Assembly (NCBI GenBank): GCA_022828595.1
Contig: JAKGHH010000008.1
Coordinates: 3,036,728-3,100,727 of the forward strand
Source: Nelumbo lutea
Taxonomy: Eukaryota > Streptophyta > Magnoliopsida > Proteales > Nelumbonaceae
Direction: 5' to 3'
DNA length: 64,000 nucleotides
Shown: positions 1-9,710 of the stretch, piece after piece
Position numbering within the stretch: the first letter of the stretch is position 1
Layout: each line of letters starts with the position of its first letter
Translations under genes and position numbers: made by a program
Notes under the pieces: generated by a model
The model's database searches: none
The model's input: only the letters and a program-made list of their open reading frames with translations
Told to the model about the DNA's origin: nothing

Positions 1-1004
1 TTTATTTTCAAATCGCATAGTTGTTGAGTAGATAAAGATAAATGTGAGTGAAAGAGTGTGAGAGAGAGACTAAAAACCTTTTTTTTTCTCAATCACCCAA
101 CAATAAAGGGCAATTTTAATATAAACTTTTTATTGTGTCCAATATGGAATAAGAGTTCCATATTGACAATTAGCCAGATAACCCTCCAATAACATGGCGA
201 GGTTTTTTATAACTTGAAATGTAGAGTCATTTGTTAGAGTTTTGTTAGTTTATGGACCAACATTGTAACTAAAATTTAAATGTACAGTAATCGGCTCTAA
301 TTATAATTTTCCCTAATTTAAAACAAATTCAAAAACAATGCTATTTATTATCTAGATGGTGGGTCAATGATCCAACTTTTAAAAAAAATGCATGATGTCA
401 TAATTGAATAATAAATATTTAAGTTTATTTTTAATCATAATGTTATTTTTATTTATTTCTATCTTAACTATGATATATCTAAAATTAAAGTAATTGATAT
501 CAAGAAAATTTTCACACATGCAGCACATGTGCTTAATTACTAGTATAAGGAAAAGAAACAACATGAACAACAATAAACTTATTAATTTTTCTTATTTAAT
601 TTTCATATAGATCAAGAACAACTAATGAAATGAATACTTTTAGATGTACTCAAATTATTGTACATTTTCAAGATTTGTAAAATAAATAAATTATTATTAA
701 TTTGTATTCATACAAAATATAATAAGAATTTAAATTTCACATAAAATATGCTCAATAACAATACTATATGAATATGCTTTAACCAAATTTGTTAATTAGT
801 TAATTTATATTAAATAATTTGGAATGTCATATATGGCTACCCTATTTTAGTTTCCTCTAATAAAACTCGTGCATTGTATGTAGATCCACTAATATTATTA
901 TAAAGTAGATACTTGCATTTGTTTTGGTGTAGATGATAAAAATTATATTTGATAAACTCCTGTTATATTATCTTGTATGAGAAAATATATAATGTAGGAA
1001 ATAG
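1..1004. other. AT-rich intergenic DNA
   Basis: Very AT-rich sequence with homopolymer runs and no reading frame of recognisable protein character on either strand. The few open frames are short and hydrophobic, as expected by chance in such DNA. I see no gene, RNA or element ends here. Confidence 0.6.
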
Positions 1005-1985
1005 ATGTGTAAACGGTATTAAAAAATTTGACAAAATTGAATCGAATTCAGATTATTCAAATGCCATTGTTGGTCAAATTCGAATGATGCATTTTTACCG
1101 ATTAATTAATTGAACCAAATTCGAATAGGAGTCAATCCAATTTGATGATTATTCGATTTGATAATATTATACGTAATATCGATATATATTAATATATTAT
1201 TTTGTAGGAGTACAATGAATGATGACTTTTGAACATTTTATTTAATAATATTATTTTAATAACAAATAACTGAAAGAAGACAGACACGCTATGGTGATTT
1301 TTCGGTCAAATAAAATGATATTTTAATAATAAATCAATTGAACCGATGCAGATGTTATGATGGTTTTGGAAACCAACAAATTAATATTTTGTTGTTTTTT
1401 ATCAAAAGGCCTGAATCTCATTAATTATTTTGTACTTTTCATTTCAATCACTTTTAATTTATTATTCATCTTTTTTCTTCCTCGGTTCTTACCCTTCAAC
1501 ATTTCTTTTTTGCAGCTTCTTTTCTTTTGGTCCATTGCAACTTATAAGTTTTAATGTTAATCTCCCTTTCTTCATTCCTTTTTCTTTTTTTTTTTACATA
1601 CTAGTATTTTTATTCTTTGTTTCTTAGTTGCTTTCTCTTTCTTCCTCTCTCCCTGTCTATTGTTCTCTATCCCTTTTGACGTTGTAGAGCACATGAACAT
1701 GTAAAAAAAAGGAATAATTTTTTTTTTGAATATTAGATCGACAAGGAATGAAAAAAAAAATCAAACTATGTTTCTTTTTATTCCCCTAGTGAAGAGGTTG
1801 GGGTTAAAAATGTATTTTGAAGTCAAATCAAATTCAAATATTCGATTATTTAGATGAATTCAAATTTGATGCGTTATTTTAAGAAACTGTCAAATATTGA
1901 GTCGTATTTGAATATGCATCTATTTAGTCGGTTTCGAATTCGAACCAAGCCTGGTTCAATTCGAATTCGCTCCGTTTACACCCCT
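1005..1985. mobile_element. Putative non-autonomous hAT-like element
   Basis: The left side carries GTGTAAACGG and the right side CCGTTTACACCCCT, its inverted complement. Just inside both ends are runs built from GAATTCGAAT and TTCGAATTCG, as in the better-bounded element at 27012-27369. No coding capacity is visible. The left end looks decayed and I could not find a clean target duplication, so the borders are approximate. Confidence 0.35.
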
Positions 1986-2839
1986 GGCGAGAAAGATGTG
2001 GTACGAAAAAGAGTTTTAACCAATCAAAATCCACCCATGAATTTTGATAAATGACAGCTTATTCACTACCACTCTTATGATTATAGTATTAGTTATTTTG
2101 GAATGTTATAACTTTTCCATATCATAGTTGAACCCTATCTTATACAGGTGCTCTTACACTGATAAGTAAACAAAATTATAAGGTGAAAGGCCAATAAGGG
2201 CTAGTGGCATAGTAGGATGGTAAAAAGTAGTAAGAATGATCACTCATAAATTACAAGTGAATGTGGCATTAATCGCAATAATGGTGAAATTCGTGATTTA
2301 AAAGGCATCGAAGAATACATGAAAGAAGCTCTTAAGCATGAGGCATATCTCTCTTCCAAAAGACTTTAGATCTCCTATGCACAATAACTCTACCCATGTC
2401 TAACCACAAAAATGCTCATTTTGTACATTGGGAACATTTCCATGTGCATAATAACATGAAGAGGATGAGATGTTCGCTGTGTATGGATGCAATGTTAATG
2501 GGTAGAAAATCTGGACCCGACTCCTTTCAAAAAAAGCGTAGACAGAGGCATGCGAATATGATGAGCCGTGTGATTTTGTTGCGCATCTCGCTTTTGAGTT
2601 ATAATTGGTGGGGACATGGAAATATTGTGGTCCTTACTATATATTATCACAAAATTTGGCAATGTCTTTATGTTGGTAATAGCACTTGAAAACTTGTAAC
2701 CCAAATCGACATTCAATTAAATTATCTTATAGTCGAATGGGCCTTATACATGATCAAATCAAAATTGGATGCGGTTGATATAGTTCGATTAATAAACAGA
2801 TCGAATTTAAACATAACCATTCGCTCCATTAAAAAATTG
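1986..2839. other. Intergenic DNA, no gene seen
   Basis: Open frames on both strands near 2396-2716 overlap each other and resemble no family I know. The segment holds one copy (about 2412-2434) of a GTACATTGGGAACAT motif that recurs elsewhere in the window, so it is probably partly repeat-derived. Confidence 0.45.
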
Positions 2840-2851
2840 ACTTCGATTAAT

Positions 2852-4362
2852 AGAGAGCGCGTTATGTGCACCCATGGGTACACTGGATGTGTGAACCCGT
2901 GAATGAGAGAATGACACGTTGACTTGGCCAACATTAACATCCGTTTGGGCGTTAACATGGTCCAATCGGCTTTTTCGGATGGTTCATACGGATACGAACC
3001 GGTCTGGGACAAAAGGCCCCATTCCACTGAATCCTACCCATACATCAAACCTTTCCTCCATCAGCGGCAATAGAGCTCCGGCGGTTCATCGATGGCAACA
3101 AAGTGACTTTCGGCGGCGACATATTCTTCTTCTCCTATTATCTTCTTCTTCTTCTTCTTCGACAAGTAACTCCAGTGGTAGGGCCGGCGATCATTCTTCT
3201 TCTTCTACTCTTCATTTTTCTTCTTCGACAAATAACTCCGATGGTAGGGCCGGCGATCATTCTTCTTCTTCTTCTTCTTAGTGATAGGCCAATCCTAAGG
3301 ACGAAAATGTACAGGTGGTAGGACCGGTACTGAAACACAATACTAGATGAGCATGAGTGAGGATTCCACTCCATAAACAAAACGAGCGAATTACATCCCG
3401 TGCTAGTATACGGTTCTAAACCTAATTACATATCAACGAAAAAATGAAATGAAAGAAAAGAATAATCAAAGTATTCAAAATGAATATCTAAGCATCATAT
3501 GGCATATGGTAGATGTAGCAATTGCTTATCAATAGTAAATTTTAGGGTTTAATGGCATAAAAAAATAGAGATCCAGAGATTAGGGATTTGCTTATTTTTT
3601 TCGAAATGATTGGTTGCATCCATCCATCCAAATGTTCTGCAGGCTTCACAGCAAAACCTTAATTTCCAAACTTAGATTTCCTATAGACAAAAAAAAAAAA
3701 AAAAAAGCTTCAAAATCATTACAACTTCAGCTTGCGTTGTCTCACTGTTTTTTAAGACATGGTACGATTTTATATGTTGGAGAATGAGAATTTGCACTAA
3801 CAGTGCTTGTGCTAGCTTGGCCCAGTCCAATCCCATCTTCCATTCCATTTTCTTCAAATGATTCGTTTATGTGATGACACTTAAAATCTTTTCAAAGATT
3901 TTTAGTTATAGTTATAAGATAATATTGCTTAATATATTAACAAAAAAAAAACTATTATTTTTCAATAAAAGATCGGACCTGCCATTGAAGAAGACGATGA
4001 AAAGAGGATAAGAAGAAGAAGAGAAGAGGAGAAGAATAAGAGAGAAGAACACATCACCGTCGACGGTCTTATTCTCGTCATCGATCAACCACCAGAACTC
4101 TGTCACCACCGATGGAGGAAGGATAGGGTTCGGTGGAAGGAGCTCTTCAAGGGAAACAAAATCGAATAAATGAGGCCCTTTTGTCTATGTTCCAAATCAG
4201 TTCATGTCCGCACGAACCGGTTTATGTTCGCATAAACCGTCCAATTGAACCAATCAGATAACGTTAACACTCAAATGGATGTTAACATTGGCCTGGTTGA
4301 TGTGTCGTTTTCTCATTCGCGGGTTCATGCGTCCGATGCACCCACGAGTGCACAAAACGTGA
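2852..4362. mobile_element. Long-TIR transposon (Mutator-like or foldback), 12-bp TSD
   Basis: The segment is flanked by the direct repeat ACTTCGATTAAT at 2840-2851 and 4363-4374. Its ends are imperfect inverted repeats: 2852-3035 pairs with about 4180-4362, sharing a GTGCACYCRTGGGT block, an ATTAACATCC block and an AAAAGGCCYC block. The pairing continues inward through a TCCTCCATC..GATCGATG..GACGGTGATGT-like stretch and a CTT-rich tract, giving arms of roughly 300 bp or more. I recognise no transposase, so the element is non-autonomous. Long TIRs with a target duplication of about 9-12 bp suggest a Mutator-like element. A foldback element is the alternative. Confidence 0.65.
3131..3280 (+). 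repeat. Tandem duplication with TTC-rich tracts inside the long-TIR element
   Basis: Two copies of a roughly 70-bp unit lie in tandem. Each has a (TTC)n tract, then CGACAARTAACTCC, then GGTAGGGCCGGCGATCATTC. In one frame this reads as serine-rich repeats, but the same region is open in several frames on both strands because of its composition. I do not call a protein. Confidence 0.6.
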
Positions 4363-4374
4363 ACTTCGATTAAT

Positions 4375-5778
4375 ATGTATATTTATTAATTAATGTATAC
4401 TAAATCTAAACTACCTTACATAATTTTGAAATTAACTATTTTGCATAATAAGTTATATGGGGTAAAGGATAAAATATGTTTCTAAATCTTAGTTTTTATC
4501 ATGTTTTTTTAAACCGAACCAGTCATGGGTTTGGTTATTGGTTTGAATGGTCTGACCATTCGGTCAGGGGTTCGGTTCGAACGGTCCGACCGTTCAGTCT
4601 GGTATGGTTTTGAAAACCATGGTTTTTATTTCCCTTATTCCCTTTTCCCATCAATTATTCAAAGAAATAAACTTAAACATTATTCATTTCGTATATGTTA
4701 AATGGTGTTGTTGATGTGTGGGTTGGAAGCACTGTTTTTTGATAAAATGTTTTTTTTTTCCCGTTTGGAATCGTTGCTGTCAAGTATGTCGTTTCTTGGA
4801 GCAACAACAACTTTTCTGTTTGGTACCAATGCTTCAAGAAACGTTTTTTAGCACTGATACCCATTATCCAATGCCACATCACAACCACATCATTGCTTTG
4901 TTGGTAGCAATGAGTTGCAGCTCCAGGAAATGCCAAATTTGGCATTGCTCCAAGCCATGCTTTCCCGACATTTCTTGGAGCACTGTTTCCTGAAGTATCG
5001 TTTTTTCCAACGTGGCACTGATGTAGCATCGTTTTGTGGAGCAATGGCAATGATGCCAAATAGACGCTTCATTTTTCACCCAACCCCTTCCCTGATGAAA
5101 CCACTACAATATTTTCTTCGCCTACCATCGGTTGTGAAACACTTTAGTATTATGGGTGATGATTTTAGCTCGGGCTCACATCAAGCCCACAAATTTTAAG
5201 GCCATGCTTGGGCTTAATACTTCAAGACCGGTTTGACTCACATATATTTAAACTTACGCATTTTGTGTATAATGTATACATGTTATTTTACAATATATTA
5301 TATATTTTATATATAAATATTATTAACATGACATGTATAATTTATATTATATGTAATATTTTATATTATATAATGTATAAAATAATTATATATGCATGTC
5401 ATGTCATTTAATATATAGATATGTAATGTTTTATATATAAGTGACATTGGCCAGTAATCAGGCCCAGGCCCGTATAGACCTGGGTTAGGGCTTATGTTTC
5501 AGGCCCAGAACCCTGGGCCTAAGTTATTGGCCTTATCATAAGTGCAAAGCCCGACCCGACCCATGATCACCCCTATTTAGTATGCATTGTTTAATTGTTG
5601 TTTCCGTTAGGTCATGAAACAACGCTTAATCTCTCTAACCCTTTGCCGCTAATAATAGTCTTTTGGCTTTATTTGAGGGTATTCTAGAATAGAAAACTAG
5701 TAAAAGGTTGCAAGAGGTTAAAGCAAAAATGAGAATAAATGAATGAGCTTAAAAAATGATAAGTCGTTTTACCCTTTT
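4375..5778. other. Intergenic DNA with inverted repeats, no gene
   Basis: An inverted-repeat-rich patch (4500-4620, GGTCTGACCATTCGG-type motifs) is followed by 4700-5075, where long open frames exist on both strands. These frames shadow each other around the 18-bp palindrome AATGCCAAATTTGGCATT at 4929-4946, so they are probably decayed transposon sequence rather than genes. 5270-5440 is almost pure A/T. Confidence 0.45.
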
Positions 5779-5886
5779 GGCTTAGTTTGGAAGGAGTACA
5801 AATGCACATATTTAGAGTGAAAACCCTTATATTTTGTATGTATTTACAATATATGTATTTGCATTTGTACTCTTTCCAAATTAAAC
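5779..5886. mobile_element. MITE, copy 1 of a three-copy family
   Basis: Terminal inverted repeats GGCTTAGTTTGGAAGGAGTA and TTTCCAAATTAAAC surround about 108 bp whose two halves fold back on each other (ACAAATGCA against TGCATTTGT). The same sequence recurs at 24864-24983 and 30070-30177. There is no coding capacity. The clean TTA duplication of copy 3 points to the Tourist/PIF-Harbinger group. Confidence 0.65.
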
Positions 5887-6269
5887 TTTTTTTTTTTTTA
5901 ATTTCATGTGGATTTTTTCTCTCCATATCTCACATTGTGTCTAGGCGAGGAAAAGTTGGAACTTGCAACAACCTGAGTAGCCAACAAATGGATGAAATGA
6001 TAGTGCAAGTTTGTTTTGGAACCAACCATTTCAACTTTGTATCTAAGCGTTTAGTTACGGTTCTTATGTTATGATTTTATTTATTTCCAAGTTAAATTTT
6101 CTTTTGTTACATTCTATTGAACTCGAATGATAATCAGAAACCCAATCCATTAGATAGAATCCGATGTAACCGTTTCTGGTCACATATCAATTTTTTCGTG
6201 ATGTACCAATTTTTTGGCTAAGTACATCGTCATTTGACCTGCTCCAAAGTGGCCTGTGACTCAGAGGAT

Positions 6270-6412
6270 GAGGGAGTTCCCTGGTGGCGAACTACATGGT
6301 GGTGAGCTATTTGGTGGCAAACTCCCTGATGGTGAGTTACTTGGCGAGCTCCCTGGTAGTGAGCCACCTTGATGAGCTGCTGAGTGCGCTGCCTTGGTGG
6401 CGAGCTCCCTAG
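6270..6412. repeat. Degenerate GGCGAGCTCCCTGGTG repeats
   Basis: Imperfect copies of a roughly 16-20-bp unit (for example GGTGGCGAACT, GGTGGTGAGCT, TTGGCGAGCTCCCTGGTAGTG) lie just outside the presumed end of the Gypsy-type LTR. The unit resembles the minisatellite at 7010-7190, so the two tracts probably share an origin. Confidence 0.55.
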
Positions 6413-7282
6413 TGTAGTGCAACCCGACTGTCCTTTGCATGAGATGATATTTTCCTCTTTGTAAACGGCGGGAGCCGAGGAAACTGTGAGAACTGAATCA
6501 GATGACCCAGATGTGTTTACCCGACGGGGCCACTCCGATGGCTAAGTTAGCACTCTGACAGTAGAGAGCTTGAAGATGATATTAGAGAAATGAGAGAGCT
6601 AGAGAGTAGGGGTTACCTCCATTTTTCCTCTCCCTCTCCCCTCTTGGTGGTCGGAGTTCTTATATAGCAGTGTCCTGACAGATATGGTGTAACCGCCTTT
6701 GATTCTTTGACACAACCATTATTTGCCAGGGCTGAGCTGGTGGGCGCAGGTAACCGTTGCATGGTATGGCCCTACTAAACAGGGGATGCTTGTTAGGGAC
6801 CGATAGGCATAGATGTTGCCTGGCCAGAGTCGTGGGAGCAGTCTCCAGATCTAGAAGGTACGATTGTCAGGCGATACACCGAGCTACCTGGTACTGTGCT
6901 ACTGCTAATATGTCGAGATGCTTTTTCTTGAGGCAAGTCTTTGAGGCGTACTAGGAGGTGAGCTATTTGTAAGACGACAGGCTGTCTGTGGAGTGACTAG
7001 TTGCTTATGGCGAGCTGCCTATAAGTGGCGAGTTGTCTATAAGTGGCGAGCTGCCCGTAGGTAACGAGCTGCCTGTAAGTGGCAAACTGCATATTAGCGG
7101 TGAGCTGTCTGTAAGTGGTGAGCTGCCTGTAAGTGGCAAGTTGCCTATAAGTGGCAAGCTGCCTGTAGGTGACGAGCTGACTGTAGCTAGCTCGAGCTGT
7201 CTAATTGACAAGATGCTGCACTTAGTTGGCATGAGGTGCCAGGTGTCATAATTTCATTGTAGGGCCAAATCCACCCTCATCA
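6413..7282 (-). mobile_element. Gypsy-type LTR, probably solo
   Basis: Read on the minus strand, the segment starts TGATGAGGGTGG at 7282 and has a TATATAAGAAC TATA box near 6657-6668. It then contains GTGCTAACTTAGCCATCGGA, a motif typical of Gypsy LTR R/U5 regions in plants, and ends ..TGCACTACA at 6413. A minisatellite fills the U3 part. I found no second LTR, primer-binding site or pol remnant beside it. The borders rest on TG/CA ends only; no target duplication was found. Confidence 0.5.
7010..7190. repeat. 18-bp minisatellite
   Basis: About ten imperfect tandem copies of the 18-mer GGCGAGCTGCCTGTAAGT. Because 18 is a multiple of three, open frames appear on both strands (serine/proline/leucine repeats). 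These are a by-product of the repeat, not genes. Confidence 0.85.
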
Positions 7283-7417
7283 GAACCCAAATTCAAAACT
7301 TACTTCCACATCCTCGGATTTTGGGTCAAATTCGGATGAGAGAATTTCATTGTTGAATCAAACTTAGATTCATGTACATTAGAATCCAATTCGAATTCAT
7401 GTGCATTCTTAAAATTG

Positions 7418-7976
7418 AGAAAATTCCACTTTAGTATTATAAACTTTGGGGGTAGTGTCACTTTAGTACCCGAACTTTCAAGCGTGTCACTGTAATACCT
7501 AAACTTTCAAAAAGTGTCAAGTTGGTATCTACCATTAACCGTTCTTCAATTGTTTGTTGAAATTGCCAAAAATACCCTTCAGAAAAAGACATTGTCATTG
7601 TCTTTTACATTGAGATTGAAATGGGTTGAGTTGTTTGAGGTTCTAAACTAATGAAGTCATTGTCTTTAACCTTTAAATCTGAAACACATTATTGTTAGTT
7701 ATTTCTTTTGCTTTTAGTTATTGTTTTCATTTATCATATTTCATGTTTTTTTTTTCTCTTTTTCTTTATAGATAACTAGTTTAATATTAAGATAGAAGAC
7801 AATAAATAGTATCTTATTTAGGATAGTTTTGACATCTTGACATTGCTGATGGTCGATTAACGTGAGACACCAACTTAACATTTTTTTTAAATTCAACTAC
7901 TACAGTTACATGTTTAAAAATTAAAGTATTAATTTGACACTACCCCCAAAATTCATGATTCTAAGCGGAATTTCCC
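7418..7976. mobile_element. MITE-like element with long imperfect TIRs
   Basis: The left end (GAAAATTCCACTTTAG, then AACTTTGGGGGTAGTGTCA) is matched in inverted form by the right end (TGACACTACCCCCAAAATTC, then GCGGAATTTCCC). The arms are about 60 bp or longer. AAAATT flanks both sides and may be the target duplication. The interior has no coding capacity. It lies about 0.4 kb upstream of the likely GPN3 leader. Confidence 0.6.
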
Positions 7977-8096
7977 CCCAAAATTTATTGCCACGGGAGT
8001 CACGGACATTCTCTTCGAAATGAATAGGCAAAAAAACGTATGTTACTTACAGCAAACGTGCTTCTACCAAAGTGATCGGATCGGCTGCCCACCCAT

Positions 8097-8233
8097 CGCG
8101 CCCCACAACCATTCCCACTAGAGATCAAATCAAACCCCACAACATACCACCGCACATCCCTCTTGTGTGGGGCTGATTTGAACTGTTCCCTCCGAGTTCC
8201 CAATGTACGGAGGTAATGGGTTGTGGGGCGCGC
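8097..8233. promoter_or_regulatory. Inverted repeat upstream of the GPN3 leader
   Basis: Arms 8097-8113 (GCGCCCCACAACC core) and 8215-8233 (GGTTGTGGGGCGC core) pair with one indel. A GTTCCCAATGTAC motif sits between them. The GCGCCCCACA core and the CATTGGGAA motif both recur upstream of the DENN gene (34351-34495). A shared MITE relic is likelier than a true regulatory element, but its position near a promoter is worth recording. Confidence 0.4.
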
Positions 8234-8358
8234 TATGTACGCAGCCAATCCCGTCCCCAACATTCGTACCTGCCTGTTCATTTCATATTTTCCTTCGACA
8301 GTCGATTCTATCTCCCCATCTCCCTCCGGACCCTCCCTCTCGCTGCGCAGCACTCTCG

Positions 8359-8360
<2 letters not shown>

Positions 8361-8392
<32 letters not shown>
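8361..8392. repeat. (CT)n microsatellite in the presumed GPN3 5' UTR
   Basis: A pure CT run of about 32 nt is followed by a shorter CT run near 8429 and by TTC/CTC-rich tracts at 8458-8510. Such pyrimidine tracts are common in plant promoters and 5' leaders. Confidence 0.8.
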
Positions 8393-8396
<4 letters not shown>

Positions 8397-9710
8397 CAGC
8401 ACGAAGAGCAGGTAAGATCGATCACCTCTTTCTCTCTCTCTCTGAGATTTGTTTATTCTTCTTCTTCTTCCTCCTCCTCCTCCTCCTCTTCTTCTTCTTC
8501 TTCTTCACTTTTGATCTGTGTTTTTTGCCATTTTAGGGCATTAGTTGGTGAAGGGAGACAAACACAGTCGAGGTACATCCGACCTCACCCACCTTTAATC
8601 TCTTTACTTCTTTAGGGTTTTTTCTTCCATTGAAGATTAGAGGTGTCTGTTTTGGTAGATTTTGTTGTTTTGCCCTGTTTGTTCAGCTTGCCAAGCCAAT
8701 TTGCCCTGTTTAAAAAATGGAACTTCGACTTGGTAACGAGCCCTGGTCAGTTTCTCGTAAACATTTACGTATACACAGTATTATTGCCTATCCGTTTTGT
8801 TGCAATCTGATATGAACCGTTTGGTCGCATGAATGCTGATTTGAAGTTTAAAGCTAAGTTAAAGTTGATTCATTTGAAAATGAACAACACATGGAGCCGT
8901 CTATCTGTTCTCTCAAATGAGCTTGTTCCAACACTATCCTTTTTAGTCTTATCACTCATTCTTTTCAACATCATCATCTCACTGCTTTTTTATCTTGACA
9001 TTTTGCTTCTTGATTACTCTACACTCTGTTCTGACTTGAGTATGATTCGAGACTACACGTCATGCTTCTTATTTGGATATTGGGCCAAGTAGAACTAATC
9101 CACCTATGCATAGATTTCTTGGATCCTTATTCGTCATCTAAGTGCTGTCATGACCATATGGGGTCGGCTACATGGTTCCTACTTAGCCATATGAAAGACA
9201 ATTTAGTGTTATAAGCATGTTTACATTATTCCCAAATCTAACTTATTTTTTTTTCCTGCTTAAGTTTATATAACCGATGTGATTGGATGTTGTTCCGAAT
9301 TTGTGTGTTTAAAATAACTTAATTTTTCAATGTGCAGTTCAGGCATGGTTATTGCATTTGAATCTTACCACTGCATATGGCCTACTCTGCTTTTCTGAGC
9401 TTACTGTTTGGTGTACTGCATATGCTACTTTAGCAGTTATTGGGTCATTTCGGATCTTCAATTTTGTCCGCACACTGTTTTGAATTGATAAAGCAGTTTG
9501 GATTTCTGTAAGGGATAAGCAGACTGCACTCCACCCCAGAATTCTGAATTCCACTGCAGACCTACAACAATTTAAACTTTCAAACACCTCCACCTAAACA
9601 CCAATACCCGCCTGTGTATTGACATCAATTCTGAGCTGGCACCTGCCCCAATTGTACGGTGGAGCTAAGATTTGTGGAGGTGGACTGAACAGTAAAACCC
9701 CCTTTTTATA
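8393..9710 (+). other. Presumed GPN3 5' leader with leader introns
   Basis: There is no coding sequence before the GPN3 start at 9711. A plausible leader exon ends at the AGCAG|GTAAGA donor near 8411. Another small exon could lie between the acceptor ending at 8536 and the GTACATCC donor near 8573. A TGTGCAG acceptor near 9338 could begin the exon carrying the start codon. Upstream ATGs exist in 9339-9710 if that is transcribed leader. The exon structure is inferred from splice-site motifs only. Confidence 0.35.

Noticed and set aside
2396..3027. 97- to 101-codon frames on both strands
   Set aside because: They are mutually antisense, without recognisable motifs, and one crosses the border of the long-TIR element.
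3138..3380. Arginine-rich frame that could look like a nucleic-acid-binding peptide
   Set aside because: It is the antisense of (TTC)n tracts in a transposon.
4673..5199. Open frames up to 128 codons on both strands
   Set aside because: They overlap on opposite strands around palindromic sequence, have no family motifs and no splice context.
7005..7251. Open frames of 72-75 codons on both strands with serine/proline repeats
   Set aside because: Explained by an 18-bp minisatellite whose period is a multiple of three.
8000..8615. Several overlapping open frames with RERERE or LSLSLS repeats
   Set aside because: They arise from the CT microsatellite read in different frames and strands; no conserved domain.
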